Below, one piece after another: positions 11,205 to 20,057 of a stretch of 64,000 nucleotides of DNA (positions are counted from its first letter, which is position 1; every line of letters starts with the position of its first letter). The notes under the pieces were generated by a model. That model was not told the DNA's origin. It did not search any database and worked only from the letters and a program-made list of their open reading frames with translations. Source of the stretch: Ephydatia muelleri (taxonomy: Eukaryota; Porifera; Demospongiae; Spongillida; Spongillidae); the NCBI GenBank assembly GCA_013339895.1, contig JABACO010000016.1:6402814-6466813 (forward strand). The letters are read 5' to 3'. Both the position numbers and the translations under genes were made by a program.

Positions 11205-13071
11205 CTATTTTTTAGGGCGCATTATTCGATCACACTCTTCTGAGTCAGGGAAGCTAATGTTCCATATACGTGGGTCTGTGTCGGGCGGGATGTACAGGTG
11301 TTTGTGACGGCACACTAGTTTGAGATGCTCACGCTGGTCTCTATGGATACCACCCCCAGCTGAAAACCACTGGAGACAAGAGAATATTGAGGCGAGGAGG
11401 GAGAAAGGAGGAGGAAGAGTAGAGTCAAGATGTGTTAGTTTGGGACATACCTTCTGGCAATCTGGGCAAGCTTTGGCATCCAGCTTGTCGCGGTCTGCTT
11501 TTTTACGAATAGGCACATCAAATTTGTACGTAGGCAAACCGGCTGTCTTGGCAAGCTTTTTAGCATACCTACAGCAATCATAATATGTGTGAGGATCACT
11601 TCATATTTCACTGTGACCCCATCAATCACTTCACTCACTCATATTGTAAATCCCTTTCATTTTTGATTCGTGTATTCTCTCTCTCTTCTTCTTGTTCTTT
11701 CTCTTGCTCTATTCTTTCCTCTTCAAGCTCGTCCCCCCCTTGAAGGTTCTGCTGTTGGGATCTCCCCTCCTCTTCTTCTGCAAAGAAATCTGGGCTTTCC
11801 CACTGCTGCTTGGAGGGTAGGACTACCGCTTGGTCTTCTTCCCTCTCACCCCTGTCCTCCTTATTAGAACCAAAGAAGATATTGTTTCTAGGGCTGGATA
11901 GGATGACATCCACTGGTCTGACCACAGGGGTCAGCGGCACAATGTTAGGTGAATCCAGGCTAAGAGACCCATCAGGTAGAACCTGTGTCAACGTGGTCTG
12001 CTTCAGACCCCTCCTCCTATTTCTACTCCACGTCTCCTCATCAGGAGTGTGTGTCTGATCCACGCTGGTACCCAGTCCTGAGTCGTTGGGCTGGGGGCTG
12101 AGGCAGCTGGAACCCAGTCCTGTGTCGTTGGGGTGGGGGCTGAGGCAGCTGGTACCCAGTCCTGTGTCGTTGGGCTGTTCTGTTAAGTTTCTCTTCAACT
12201 CATGTTTGCTGCTTTCAATTATGGGGGAAAGGGGTGGGGTTTCCGTTGTGTCCAACAAGCATTGCGAATCGGTCAGTGGTATTCCCTCCACCTGAGGGAT
12301 GCACTGAATTGGAGAGAGAGCCAAGCTACTGGAATGCTGGAGTGTACCAAAGGGTGGCACAATGAAGGTGGAAACTGCATTGAAACAGTCCTTATGACTA
12401 GAGTAATGGGGCAGTGAGGCCTGTGTTGAAGTCAGCAAACGTAGTGGCAACTTGACAATGGAGCATGTTAAAGAGCTGGTGCTGTTCTCGTAGTCTGAAT
12501 CATGCAGTATCACATTATCAAATGAAAGTCCTTCATTTCTGTCTTCTGGAAGCTTTGCTTTGAAGCTTGTCAGAGGCAATGCTGCACTGCTATTTTCCTG
12601 CATGTCACATGCAAGGCATGTGACATCAGATGTAAAGTCAGTTGCTCCTGCTGAGGCTTTGGAAGCAAGATCACAAGCTTCTCCTGCCACACACCCTTTA
12701 CTAATGTGTCTCCTTCCCTGATCAGACCTTGCCTCCATGTAGTGCATCTTCTTTGGGGAGGAATTGGTTAGCTGAAGAACTCTCTTCCCCTTTGATGCAG
12801 CCACGCCTTCCAACAACCTCTGCGCCGGGATGTAGTCCTCATTAACCACATCACCACCGTCCTCTTCTGAGTAGAGACCTGTTGACGATGAACTGGAGAA
12901 GAGGCTGATGGTTGCATTGCATTTGGTCTGGAGAGGTAGCTCTTTGTTTCTCATTTCCATGGCTTCACGCTCTCTTAGAAGTGTTTCAATTTGTTTCCTC
13001 AAAGCTTCATTTTCTCTCTTATGTGCTTCACGTATTATTTCAATTTCTTGTCTGAGTGTTTCGATATCCAT
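11205..13071 (-). CDS. RBBP8: CtIP/Sae2-family DNA-end resection factor
   Basis: CtIP (RBBP8) activates the MRE11-RAD50-NBS1 nuclease at double-strand breaks and starts end resection in the nucleus. Three exons with GT-AG borders and matching phases (13071-11639, 11568-11451, 11369-11205) give about 571 residues, shorter than vertebrate CtIP (about 900). Residues 1-45 (start MDIETLRQEIEIIREAHK) form a coiled coil, as in the family's N-terminal tetramerisation region. The middle is long, Ser/Thr-rich and probably disordered. The C-terminus is diagnostic: CPDCQK cysteine pair, then CRHKHLYIPPDTDPRIWNI and the end PDSEECDRIMRPKK, matching the Sae2/CtIP C-terminal domain. ATG 13071 was chosen because it opens the coiled coil; an in-frame ATG at 13098 is possible. 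No lesion is visible. The ATM/CDK site context differs from vertebrates (see findings). Confidence 0.88.
12070..12180 (-). repeat. Coding triplicate repeat inside the CtIP homologue
   Basis: Three near-identical blocks encode PNDTGLGTSCLSPH, PNDTGLGSSCLSPQ and PNDSGLGTSVDQ. The spacing is about 42 bp. They fall in the low-complexity middle of the protein. Two of the three carry a Ser-Pro pair (LSP), a possible CDK-type phosphosite. Confidence 0.8.
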
Positions 13072-13391
13072 TTTAAGTGCCGCTACACACCAAAACATTA
13101 GGGTAATTGGTACGGCTGAAATCGGCTATAAAATCATGGACTCACACTGATTCTCCTGCAGCGCACGCAAGCACGTCGCATGAAGATGCATAGCATGCTG
13201 AAAAGAGTTCATCTTTTGGAGTTAAAAAAAAAACTGGTTCCCAGACTTGCAGATTTATTTATTGCTATCGTGAGAATATGGTTACCGTAGGAGATTACTG
13301 CTTCGTACCTTGACCCAACCAAGCAATCCAGTATGACCGTTCTGGATCCTTTCTTTAACAGATGTAAGCTGCTAGTTATAGCTTACCAGAA

Positions 13392-13577
13392 CATGCAATG
13401 TGCACTGGCGTACGCGTAGCACACAACCACATCAATCGCTAACGCAGTAAGTCAAACGTTCCGTCTATCAATCGCTAACGCAGTAAGTCAAACGTTTTAC
13501 AACGTTTGACTTACTGCGTTAGCGATTGATGTAGACGGACCTGCATGCTACGCGTACGCCAGTGCACATTGCATGTT
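13392..13577. repeat. Long hairpin with internal duplicated stem
   Basis: ACATGCAATGTGCACTGGCG at the left pairs with CGCCAGTGCACATTGCATGT at the right. The inner word ATCAATCGCTAACGCAGTAA occurs twice on the left and once, inverted, on the right, so one stem arm has been duplicated. Confidence 0.75.
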
Positions 13578-13584
13578 ACAAACC

Positions 13585-13955
13585 TAGTCTCGTACCCAGA
13601 CCCACATGACGTAACGATTATCGCTGTACGGTATAATCTACGTAGATTACCGTAGTTCGTCAACGCTTTGCACGATATTGCTTAGGTTCGTTTTTCAGTG
13701 ATTCGTATGAGCCAAGAACGTGTAATTCGTTTAGCGGAAAATCCTGGCTAAGCTATTCTCGTGCGCATAAGTGGTACCGCCCACCGCATTCCAGATTAAA
13801 AGCATTATGTACGTTCAATGGTTCGTCTGATGATATTTCTTGGTTTTCATGTTTTCGTGCGAGAGTGGAAACGAACAAAAAAACGAAAATGGACTGAAAA
13901 TACAGTATACTGTTAACAGCGATAATCGCGTCATGTGGGTCTGGGTACGAAACTA
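13585..13955. repeat. MITE with TAGTCTCG ends
   Basis: The left terminus TAGTCTCGTACCCAGACCCA continues with CATGACG; the right terminus is its near-perfect inverse (ends GTCTGGGTACGAAACTA). Subterminal ATTATCGCTGT and ACAGCGATAAT also pair. The first eight bases match the termini of the 19821-24900 transposon. It has no coding content, and the immediate flanks show no clear target duplication. Confidence 0.65.
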
Positions 13956-14293
13956 GCTAACAGCATCCAGAACGGATTGCTTGGTTGGGTCTGGGTACGA
14001 AGTCTATGAGACCCGCCTCTTTTGTCGGGTCTGGGTACGACGCCGAATGTGTACGCTCCATTAGCCCCACCCTTACGATGGAAGTTAACTTGAATATTGA
14101 AAGTTAGCGGTTAAATGTATTACGTAATGACCGCTAGAAGTAACGGTTGTAATTAGTTTTTCTTTGAAAATTTTTACTGCTTTTGCTTTCAATGCAACGA
14201 ACACAAAATATATATCAAAATGATGCGCCGAATTTTCCCTATCGAGTGGTTCAATCAGATTTTTTATATGATTTGAAATAGAAAAGTGTCCTC

Positions 14294-14418
14294 TCAATGT
14301 ATTGCGATTTCTGGATATGATATGCCATTGTGTGTGTGTTGTGCTCCAGTTGTACACGTGTTCAGTGTTGATCAGTTGTTGGTTGTATCGTATTAAGATT
14401 GTCAGCTAGGATACAACA
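14294..14418 (+). repeat. 5' LTR, partial
   Basis: From about 14317 it matches the 3' LTR almost base for base, ending GGATACAACA. Upstream, ATGTATTGCG is shared but the next roughly 70 bases of the 3' LTR are missing. Confidence 0.7.
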
Positions 14419-14421
14419 TAT

Positions 14422-14433
14422 TGGCGACGAGGG
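14422..14433 (+). promoter_or_regulatory. Primer-binding site, probably tRNA-Ser
   Basis: TGGCGACGAGGG starts 3 bp after the 5' LTR. It begins with TGG, the complement of a tRNA CCA end. The following bases would pair with a tRNA-Ser type acceptor stem; the tRNA assignment is from memory. Confidence 0.6.
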
Positions 14434-14515
14434 TCAACTTCTTCTGCATTTGGTGCTGCGTTTCTACTGCGCCATATTTGTTTTCAAGGTACTTTAGAGT
14501 TGTGTTGCATTGGGT

Positions 14516-15361
14516 ATGGCGGTCCACGGTAATCTAGGGGTTTTCGATCGAGATTTGGAGGATTGGGCTTCTTATTGCGAAAGGGTGGAACAGTATTTCA
14601 TTGCTAATGGCATCAGTAACGCGGATAGGAAAAGAGCCATTCTACTCAGCGTTTGCGGTCCGGCTACATTTAAGTTAATTCGTAGTCTTATCGCACCGGA
14701 CAAGCCTTCAGACAAATCGTTCGAGCAGATCGTCAAAGCAGTTAGTGACCATTTATGTCCCAAGCCCTCCAGCATCCTTCAGCGTTTCTATTTCAATTCT
14801 TGTGTTCAGAAAGAGTCAGAATCAATTGCGCAATTTGTTGCAGAACTTCGACGTCTCGCAGTTCACTGCGAGTTTGAAGGTACCTTAGAAATTATGTATC
14901 GCGACCGCTTGGTGTGTGGGGTACGTGATCCCCAGCTTCAGAAACGGTTGTTAGCTGAAAGGCAGCTAACGTTTTCTAAGGCGCTTGAGTTGGCGCAGGC
15001 TTTTGAGTCTGCTGAAAGTAGTTCCCGTGACATTCAGGCTGTTCGCTCACCTTCCGTGCCGCTTCCTGTCCACTAGGTTGACAAGAAGGGTTTAAGTGTT
15101 CCAGATTCGGTTTCGTGTTTTCGCTGTGGGGGGAAACATTACGCCACCACTTGCAAGCTCAAGTCGGTCACTTGTAATAACTGTGGCAAGACTGGGCACA
15201 TAGCTAAGGTCTGTCGTAGCAATCCTACGGGTGCCAAGTCCAGCGCAGCTCGCCAGAAGGGCAAAGCTGCTAGAGGGCACTCTCCAGAAAAAGAAGACTC
15301 GCCTCCACGGGAGGGTTCGAAGGTTCATTCGCTGTACAATTTCAGTAGCAGTTCCAACAAG
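14516..15361 (+). pseudogene. gag: gag with two zinc knuckles, interrupted by one TAG
   Basis: Capsid-like Gag packages element RNA in the cytoplasm. Translation from ATG 14516 gives a Gag capsid-type region (FDRDLEDWASYCERVEQYF; QFVAELRRLAVHCEF) up to TAG at 15074-15076. The same frame then continues without further stops through two zinc knuckles: CFRCGGKHYATTC (C-x2-C-x3-H-x4-C) and CNNCGKTGHIAKVC (C-x2-C-x4-H-x4-C). The stop sits between capsid and nucleocapsid, where some retroelements use readthrough. The context gives no proof of this, so a nonsense mutation is equally possible. The frame runs directly into the protease. Confidence 0.85.
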
Positions 15362-15658
15362 TTGTTTCGCGTGACTCTCCAGGTTAACGGGGTTAACCTA
15401 CCAATGGAAATTGACACTGGTGCAGCTGTTTCTATTCTTAGTGAAGCTACATACAAAAGTACGTGGTCAGCGTCTTCCAGGCCTCCATTGGCCTATTCGA
15501 ACATTGTTCTCCGTACTTACTCTGGCCACAAGCTTCATGTGTTGGGCAAAGTTGGGGTTAAAGTTTCTTTCCAGGGCAAGACTGCGAATTGTCGTGTCCA
15601 AGGGCCCAACTTTGTTGGGCAGAGATTGGTTAGCTGCACTCGGCATGGACATCAATAG
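15362..15658 (+). pseudogene. Retropepsin-like protease region, frameshifted at its end
   Basis: The aspartic protease cleaves the Gag-Pol polyprotein. The active-site motif IDTGAAVSIL is at about 15409-15438, in the same frame as the zinc knuckles. The frame closes at 15656-15658. The family C-terminal protease motif (LLGRDWLAALG, about 15620-15650) lies in the +1 frame, so the frame changes by one base near 15605-15620. This may be a one-base lesion; programmed +1 shifting is less likely, as no known slip signal is visible. Confidence 0.8.
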
Positions 15659-18458
15659 CAACATCCACAATGTTCATTCCATTCATTCTTCTTCCCTTCA
15701 AACAATACTTGATAAACATTCGCCACTTTTCAGTGAAGATTTGGGGAAACTCAAAGGCGTTACAGTTAAACTGTTTATCGACAGATCTGTCAAGCCAGCA
15801 TTTTTCAAGCATAGACCAGTCCCTTTTGCCTTGCGGCAAAGGATTGAGGCCGAGCTTGACCGCCTAGAAAAGGAAGGAATAATCGAAGCTGTTCGTTTCT
15901 CAGATTGGGCGGCCCCAATCGTTCCGGTAGTTAAAAGAGACGGTTCTGTTCGTATTTGCGGTGATTTCAAACTTACTGTTAATCGTGCAACAACATTAGA
16001 GTCGTATCCGCTTCCTCGCGTTGACGAGTTGCTAGCGTCGCTTGGGAAATCTAAGGTATTCTCAAAATTGGATCTTTCCAACGCTTATCTTCAGTTGCCT
16101 GTGGATGATGAGTCCAAAGAACTTTTAACCATTTCCACACACAGGGGTCTTTACCGTTATAATCGCCTTCTTTTCGGGGTGGCTTCTGCACCCGCTATTT
16201 TTCAGCGTTCGATGGAGTCTCTTCTACGTGGTATTCCTGGCGTTTGCGTTTTTTTTGATGACATTCTAGTTTCAGGTCCTTCTGAAAGAGACCACCTTTG
16301 CAATCTGGAAAAAGTTCTCTCCTGCTTAGAGGAGTCGGGTCTCAAGCTCAAGTTATCCAAGTGTTCGTTCCTGCTTTCAAGTGTTGAATACTTGGGTCAC
16401 CGTATTTCCGCTGCTGGTATTCAACCCACAGAGGACAAAAAGAAAGCTATCTTACAAGCCCCGGCTCCCAAAAATGTTACACAACTGAAATCGTGGCTGG
16501 GGTTACTTAACTACTATAGCAAGTTTCTGCCAAATTTATCAGCCACCCTTGCTCCTTTGTATGATCTCCTGAAAAGTCAAAGAAGTTGGAGTTGGGAGTC
16601 TTCTCAACAAGTTGCATTCTCCAAGGCTAAGGAACTGTTAACTTCTGCTTCTGTTCTCGTTCATTATGAACCCGACAGAGAGCTAGTGCTGGCATGTGAT
16701 GCTTCAGAATACGGTGTCGGAGCAGTGTTATCACACCACTTCGAAGAAGGGTTTGATCGTCCAATTGCTTTCGCTTCGCGCACACTAGCTCCAGCTGAGC
16801 GTAAGTATTCTCAGTTAGACAAGGAAGCCTTAGCCATTGTGTTTGGGGTGGACAAGTTTCATCAGTACCTTTATGGTAGACACTTCACTATACTTTCTGA
16901 CCATAAACCTCTTCAGTACCTCTTTGCAGTGGATTGCCCCATTCCTCAGATGGTTTCGCCTAGAGTGCAGCGGTGGGCCCTTACCCTGAGCGCTTTCGAT
17001 TACACCATTTCGTTCAGGGCTGGCAAGTTGCAAGGAAATGCGGATGCACTGAGTCGGTTGCCGTTACAGCATTCACCAGAGGAGGTTCCCACCCCAGGGG
17101 ACATGATTTTACTTCTTGAAGCATTGGATTTGAGTGAAGCACCTATTTCAGCCGCAGCAATTAACAAACTGACCGGAAAAGACCCAGTTCTTTCAAGAGT
17201 TCGTAGTGTGGTTCAGCATGGCACTTGGGATTCATTGTGTTCCGACTCAGTTTTCCAACCCTACAAGCTGCGTAGGTTGGAATTAAGTGTTCAGGATGGG
17301 TGTGTTCTCTGGGGCAGCCGTGTTGTAGTGCCGCAAGTTGCCCGGGAGGCTGTAATCAAGATTCTCCATGAGGCTCACCCCGGAATATCCCGGATGAAAT
17401 CATTGGCTAGAGGAATCGTCTGGTGGCCTGGTATCGATAAGGACCTAGAAGAGAAAGTTGCTGCTTGTGAAGCATGCCAGGTCAATCACAAATCTCCAAC
17501 ACCAGTGCTGTTACACCCATGGGAGTTTCCCTCTCGCCCATGGTCTAGGGTACACGTGGATTTTGCTGGCCCATTCTTGGGCAAACAGTTTATTATCCTT
17601 GTTGATGCAAGCACTAAGTGGCTGGAGGTTGGCATAGTAGCAAGTCCTTCTTCACAACAAGCTGTCAAATTTCTTCGTTCAGTTTTTTCCACCCATGGCC
17701 TTCCGGACATTTTAGTCTCTGACAATGGTTCTGCTTTTTCTAGCTCTGAGTTTGAAGAATTTGTAAAGCGTAATGGGTTCAGACACATCCGTGTTGCTCC
17801 ATATCACCCAGCTAGCAATGGTGCTGCAGAGAGGGCTGTTCAAACATTGAAAGAGTACTTGAGCAAAACTCGTGGTGACTTGGAAACTCGCCTTAGTCGA
17901 TTCCTTTTTCAGTATCGTTTAACCCCTCATACATCCACGGGGTCGTCCCCAGCAGAGTTGTTATTTGGTCGCAGACCCAAGTCTCACCTAGACTTCATTC
18001 ATCCTGACCTGAGCGCAAGGGTCACTCTGCAACAGGAGCGTCAACACCTTGCTAGTGAGTCGGGCGCTTCTATTCGTGCCTTCTTATCAGGTGATAAGGT
18101 GTACGTTCGCAATTTCAGTCCTAGCACTAGCAGTTCCGTGAAATGGCTTCCTGGTGTGGTCACTAGTCTAGCTGGCCCACGTTCAGTGCGTGTAGCCTTA
18201 GAAGATGGTACAGTAGTTCGCCGTCATTTTGATCATGTCAAGTTTCGTGTGTTACCACCGCCCCACCCCGACCAAAGCTCAACAGTTTCTACCGCTGGTC
18301 CTTCTGCTCAGGGGTTGGAAACCTCTACTACATGTACCAGCGGAAATTCTCCGGATGCCAAAGTTAGTAAGCCATTGTCGGCACCCGTGCCTACTCCTGC
18401 ACAACTTCCCAAGATTCGTCGCTCAAGCCGTATCAAGAATGTTCCACAACGGTTTTGA
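15606..18458 (+). CDS. pol: Pol: reverse transcriptase, RNase H, integrase
   Basis: This is one open frame of about 950 residues after the protease tail. Reverse transcriptase spans about 15740-16460, with KLDLSNAYLQLP and catalytic FFDDILVSG (about 16246-16275, the YxDD motif). RNase H follows with CDASEYGVGAVLS (about 16696) and SDHKPLQYL. Integrase has the zinc-binding HEAH...CEACQ (about 17370-17480). Its catalytic D, D and E are in HVDFAG (17551), SDNGSAF (17719) and the E of NGAAER (about 17830). The C-terminal tail ends RRSSRIKNVPQRF, typical of gypsy elements; no chromodomain is visible. All catalytic residues I can check are intact. The start is set by the frameshift, not by an ATG. 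Confidence 0.93.
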   Translation, partial: PTLLGRDWLAALGMDINSNIHNVHSIHSSSLQTILDKHSPLFSEDLGKLKGVTVKLFIDRSVKPAFFKHRPVPFALRQRIEAELDRLEKEGIIEAVRFSDWAAPIVPVVKRDGSVRICGDFKLTVNRATTLESYPLPRVDELLASLGKSKVFSKLDLSNAYLQLPVDDESKELLTISTHRGLYRYNRLLFGVASAPAIFQRSMESLLRGIPGVCVFFDDILVSGPSERDHLCNLEKVLSCLEESGLKLKLSKCSFLLSSVEYLGHRISAAGIQPTEDKKKAILQAPAPKNVTQLKSWLGLLNYYSKFLPNLSATLAPLYDLLKSQRSWSWESSQQVAFSKAKELLTSASVLVHYEPDRELVLACDASEYGVGAVLSHHFEEGFDRPIAFASRTLAPAERKYSQLDKEALAIVFGVDKFHQYLYGRHFTILSDHKPLQYLFAVDCPIPQMVSPRVQRWALTLSAFDYTISFRAGKLQGNADALSRLPLQHSPEEVPTPGDMILLLEALDLSEAPISAAAINKLTGKDPVLSRVRSVVQHGTWDSLCSDSVFQPYKLRRLELSVQDGCVLWGSRVVVPQVAREAVIKILHEAHPGISRMKSLARGIVWWPGIDKDLEEKVAACEACQVNHKSPTPVLLHPWEFPSRPWSRVHVDFAGPFLGKQFIILVDASTKWLEVGIVASPSSQQAVKFLRSVFSTHGLPDILVSDNGSAFSSSEFEEFVKRNGFRHIRVAPYHPASNGAAERAVQTLKEYLSKTRGDLETRLSRFLFQYRLTPHTSTGSSPAELLFGRRPKSHLDFIHPDLSARVTLQQERQHLASESGASIRAFLSGDKVYVRNFSPSTSSSVKWLPGVVTSLAGPRSVRVALEDGTVVRRHFDHVKFRVLPPPHPDQSSTVSTAGPSAQGLETSTTCTSGNSPDAKVSKPLSAPVPTPAQLPKIRRSSRIKNVPQRF

Positions 18459-18498
18459 AATTTTGTGTTGTTATTTTGTTATTTTTATTTTTTTTTGT

Positions 18499-18512
18499 AA
18501 GGGGGGGAGAAG
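18499..18512 (+). promoter_or_regulatory. Polypurine tract
   Basis: AAGGGGGGGAGAAG lies immediately 5' of the TG that opens the 3' LTR. This is the expected position of the plus-strand DNA primer. Confidence 0.8.
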
Positions 18513-18700
18513 TGTTATGTATTGCGGTTATCTCTAGAACATTCATTACCACTAAACAGGTTTCTCCAGTTATAGATCCGGTTTTGCCGGTTGATGGATT
18601 GATATGCCATTGTGTGTGTGTTGTGCTCCAGTTGTACACGTGTTCAGTGTTGATCAGTTGTTGGTTGTATCGTATTAAGATTGTCAGCTAGGATACAATA
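18513..18700 (+). repeat. 3' LTR
   Basis: It opens TGTTATGTATTGCGG and ends near GGATACAATA, just before a CATA microsatellite (to about 18760). It shares GATATGCCATTG to GGATACAA with the 5' LTR. Confidence 0.85.
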
Positions 18701-19071
18701 CATACATACATACATACATACATAAATACATAAATACATACATCGATACATACATACACACGCACATACATTACATTGCATTACATATGTACATACATGT
18801 ACCTTAACTTCTACGTTTCCATCACATGGCCTAATTGCAAGACTGGGAGAACGGGTCAACACTTACATGTACATCATCCCATTGACTATCTTGCATATCA
18901 GACTACTCCATTATTTGTCCGAGTTGGCATTGGAAATATGTCCCCACGGGGTAGTGGTTCTAAATGCCAGTCTTGAATCAAAAACTGGACAATGCGTCAG
19001 AGTTTGTGCTATAACAGACAGCCCTTAAAATACAGGGTAGTTGGCTTCAAGCAGTAGCGGATTGGGGAGAT

Positions 19072-19300
19072 ATAGAGGAGTTGCATGTGACGTCGCGCGC
19101 ATCTTACATCACTAAGTATGTTACTATAAATATGCGCTGCGTGGGTACGAGATAAACAATAACCGGACGGGAACGATAGAAGGCGGCGGCATACGCTCAC
19201 GTGGTACATATTTATAGCGTGCCGTATACATAAATAGCAGCATACATATGATGTAACTAAACAATGCAAGGCGCGCGTGACGTCAATGCAACTCCTCTAT
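19072..19300. repeat. MITE with ATAGAGGAGTTGCAT ends
   Basis: ATAGAGGAGTTGCATGTGAC at the left pairs with the inverse at the right (GTCAATGCAACTCCTCTAT). The inner sequence is also largely self-complementary (TACATC...GATGTA; TATAAATAT...ATATTTATA). No coding frame is present. Confidence 0.7.
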
Positions 19301-19811
19301 TGCCACAGTCCACAGATAATAGCTTTCAGTAGCTAGGGGGTCTGGAAGGTCGCTGTCAGCTCCTAGTAACCCGGACGAGGAGATCGCGCGTTCCTAGATC
19401 CGCCACTGCAGAGGGAGCCAAAAAGAACACATCCAAGGTTGAAGGGAATGATTTGTGTAAAATAAGTTACGTAGCCACAAGTCGTCGCCTCAGATCACAC
19501 GTGATTATAATTGGCACTGTCCTTATATGGCTTGTCCCTGTCCGCTTATCGTATATACCATTTTGTGATTGTCCGCTTCGAATTCTATATAGAACGACCA
19601 CATTGACAAATGTGGATATGCACACACGCATATGGAAAAGTAGCAACAGAAAAGGAACGTTAATTTCCCAGGCCAGGGTCATGGCGCCACCACGTGGTCG
19701 AATATAAAAAGCTATAGGCCTATAGTGGCCTTACTTATACACTTAGCCCTTAGTTTTTCAGAAAACAAACACACCTAGTTTAATACGTATCATGTTTATC
19801 GAGTAGACCTA

Positions 19812-19820
19812 GGACTACTC
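19812..19820. repeat. Target-site duplication, left copy (GGACTACTC)
   Basis: It is identical to 24901-24909 on the other side of the element. The sequence shows it directly. Confidence 0.9.
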
Positions 19821-19967
19821 TAGTCTCGCGTAGCCCCACCCTCGCATTCTGGAGCGAGGGTCTGGTTTCATTGCTATATATACTCGAGTTCTGGCAAATG
19901 GGCCTAAATTGGCTCAATTGGCTTCAATTGGTTCAATCAGTTATTACGTTACGTGGAATGCAATTAA
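19821..19967 (+). repeat. Left terminal inverted repeat
   Basis: 147 bp, pairing with 24758-24900. It includes a small hairpin, CCCTCGC then GCGAGGG, some 20 bases in. Confidence 0.9.
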
Positions 19968-20057
19968 CATCGAATTACGCCCCCTTATAACGAAATACTG
20001 TCATGGCAGCTATGTCGATCACTTTGGATAATTAAGTCCGACGTAGCGTCTGCAGCT

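Larger units (their letters stand above)
13300..14045. repeat. Nested hairpin elements (outer inverted repeat)
   Basis: GACCCAACCAAGCAATCC near 13322 pairs with GGATTGCTTGGTTGGGTC near 13990. The pairing extends to GTTCTGGAT/ATCCAGAAC and to CTTCGTACC/GGTACGAAG. Between these ends lie a perfect-looking hairpin (about 13392-13577) and a separate MITE (13585-13955). There is no coding frame. Confidence 0.7.
14294..18700 (+). mobile_element. Ty3/gypsy LTR retrotransposon, degenerate copy
   Basis: Order: 5' LTR, primer-binding site, gag, two zinc knuckles, protease, reverse transcriptase, RNase H, integrase, polypurine tract, 3' LTR. The LTRs match over about 100 bp (from GATATGCCATTG to GGATACAA); the 5' copy is shorter or rearranged at its outer end. 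The coding region has one in-frame TAG and one frameshift, but pol is otherwise open, so the insertion is fairly young. The 3' end runs into a CATA microsatellite that is probably the insertion site. Confidence 0.93.
18761..19820. other. Intergenic stretch
   Basis: I see no gene here. It contains a MITE (19072-19300) and ends in the 9-bp target duplication of the next transposon (GGACTACTC, 19812-19820). Confidence 0.5.

Noticed and set aside
15467-17788. Minus-strand frames inside the retrotransposon
   Set aside because: Shadows of the pol frame, without independent motifs.
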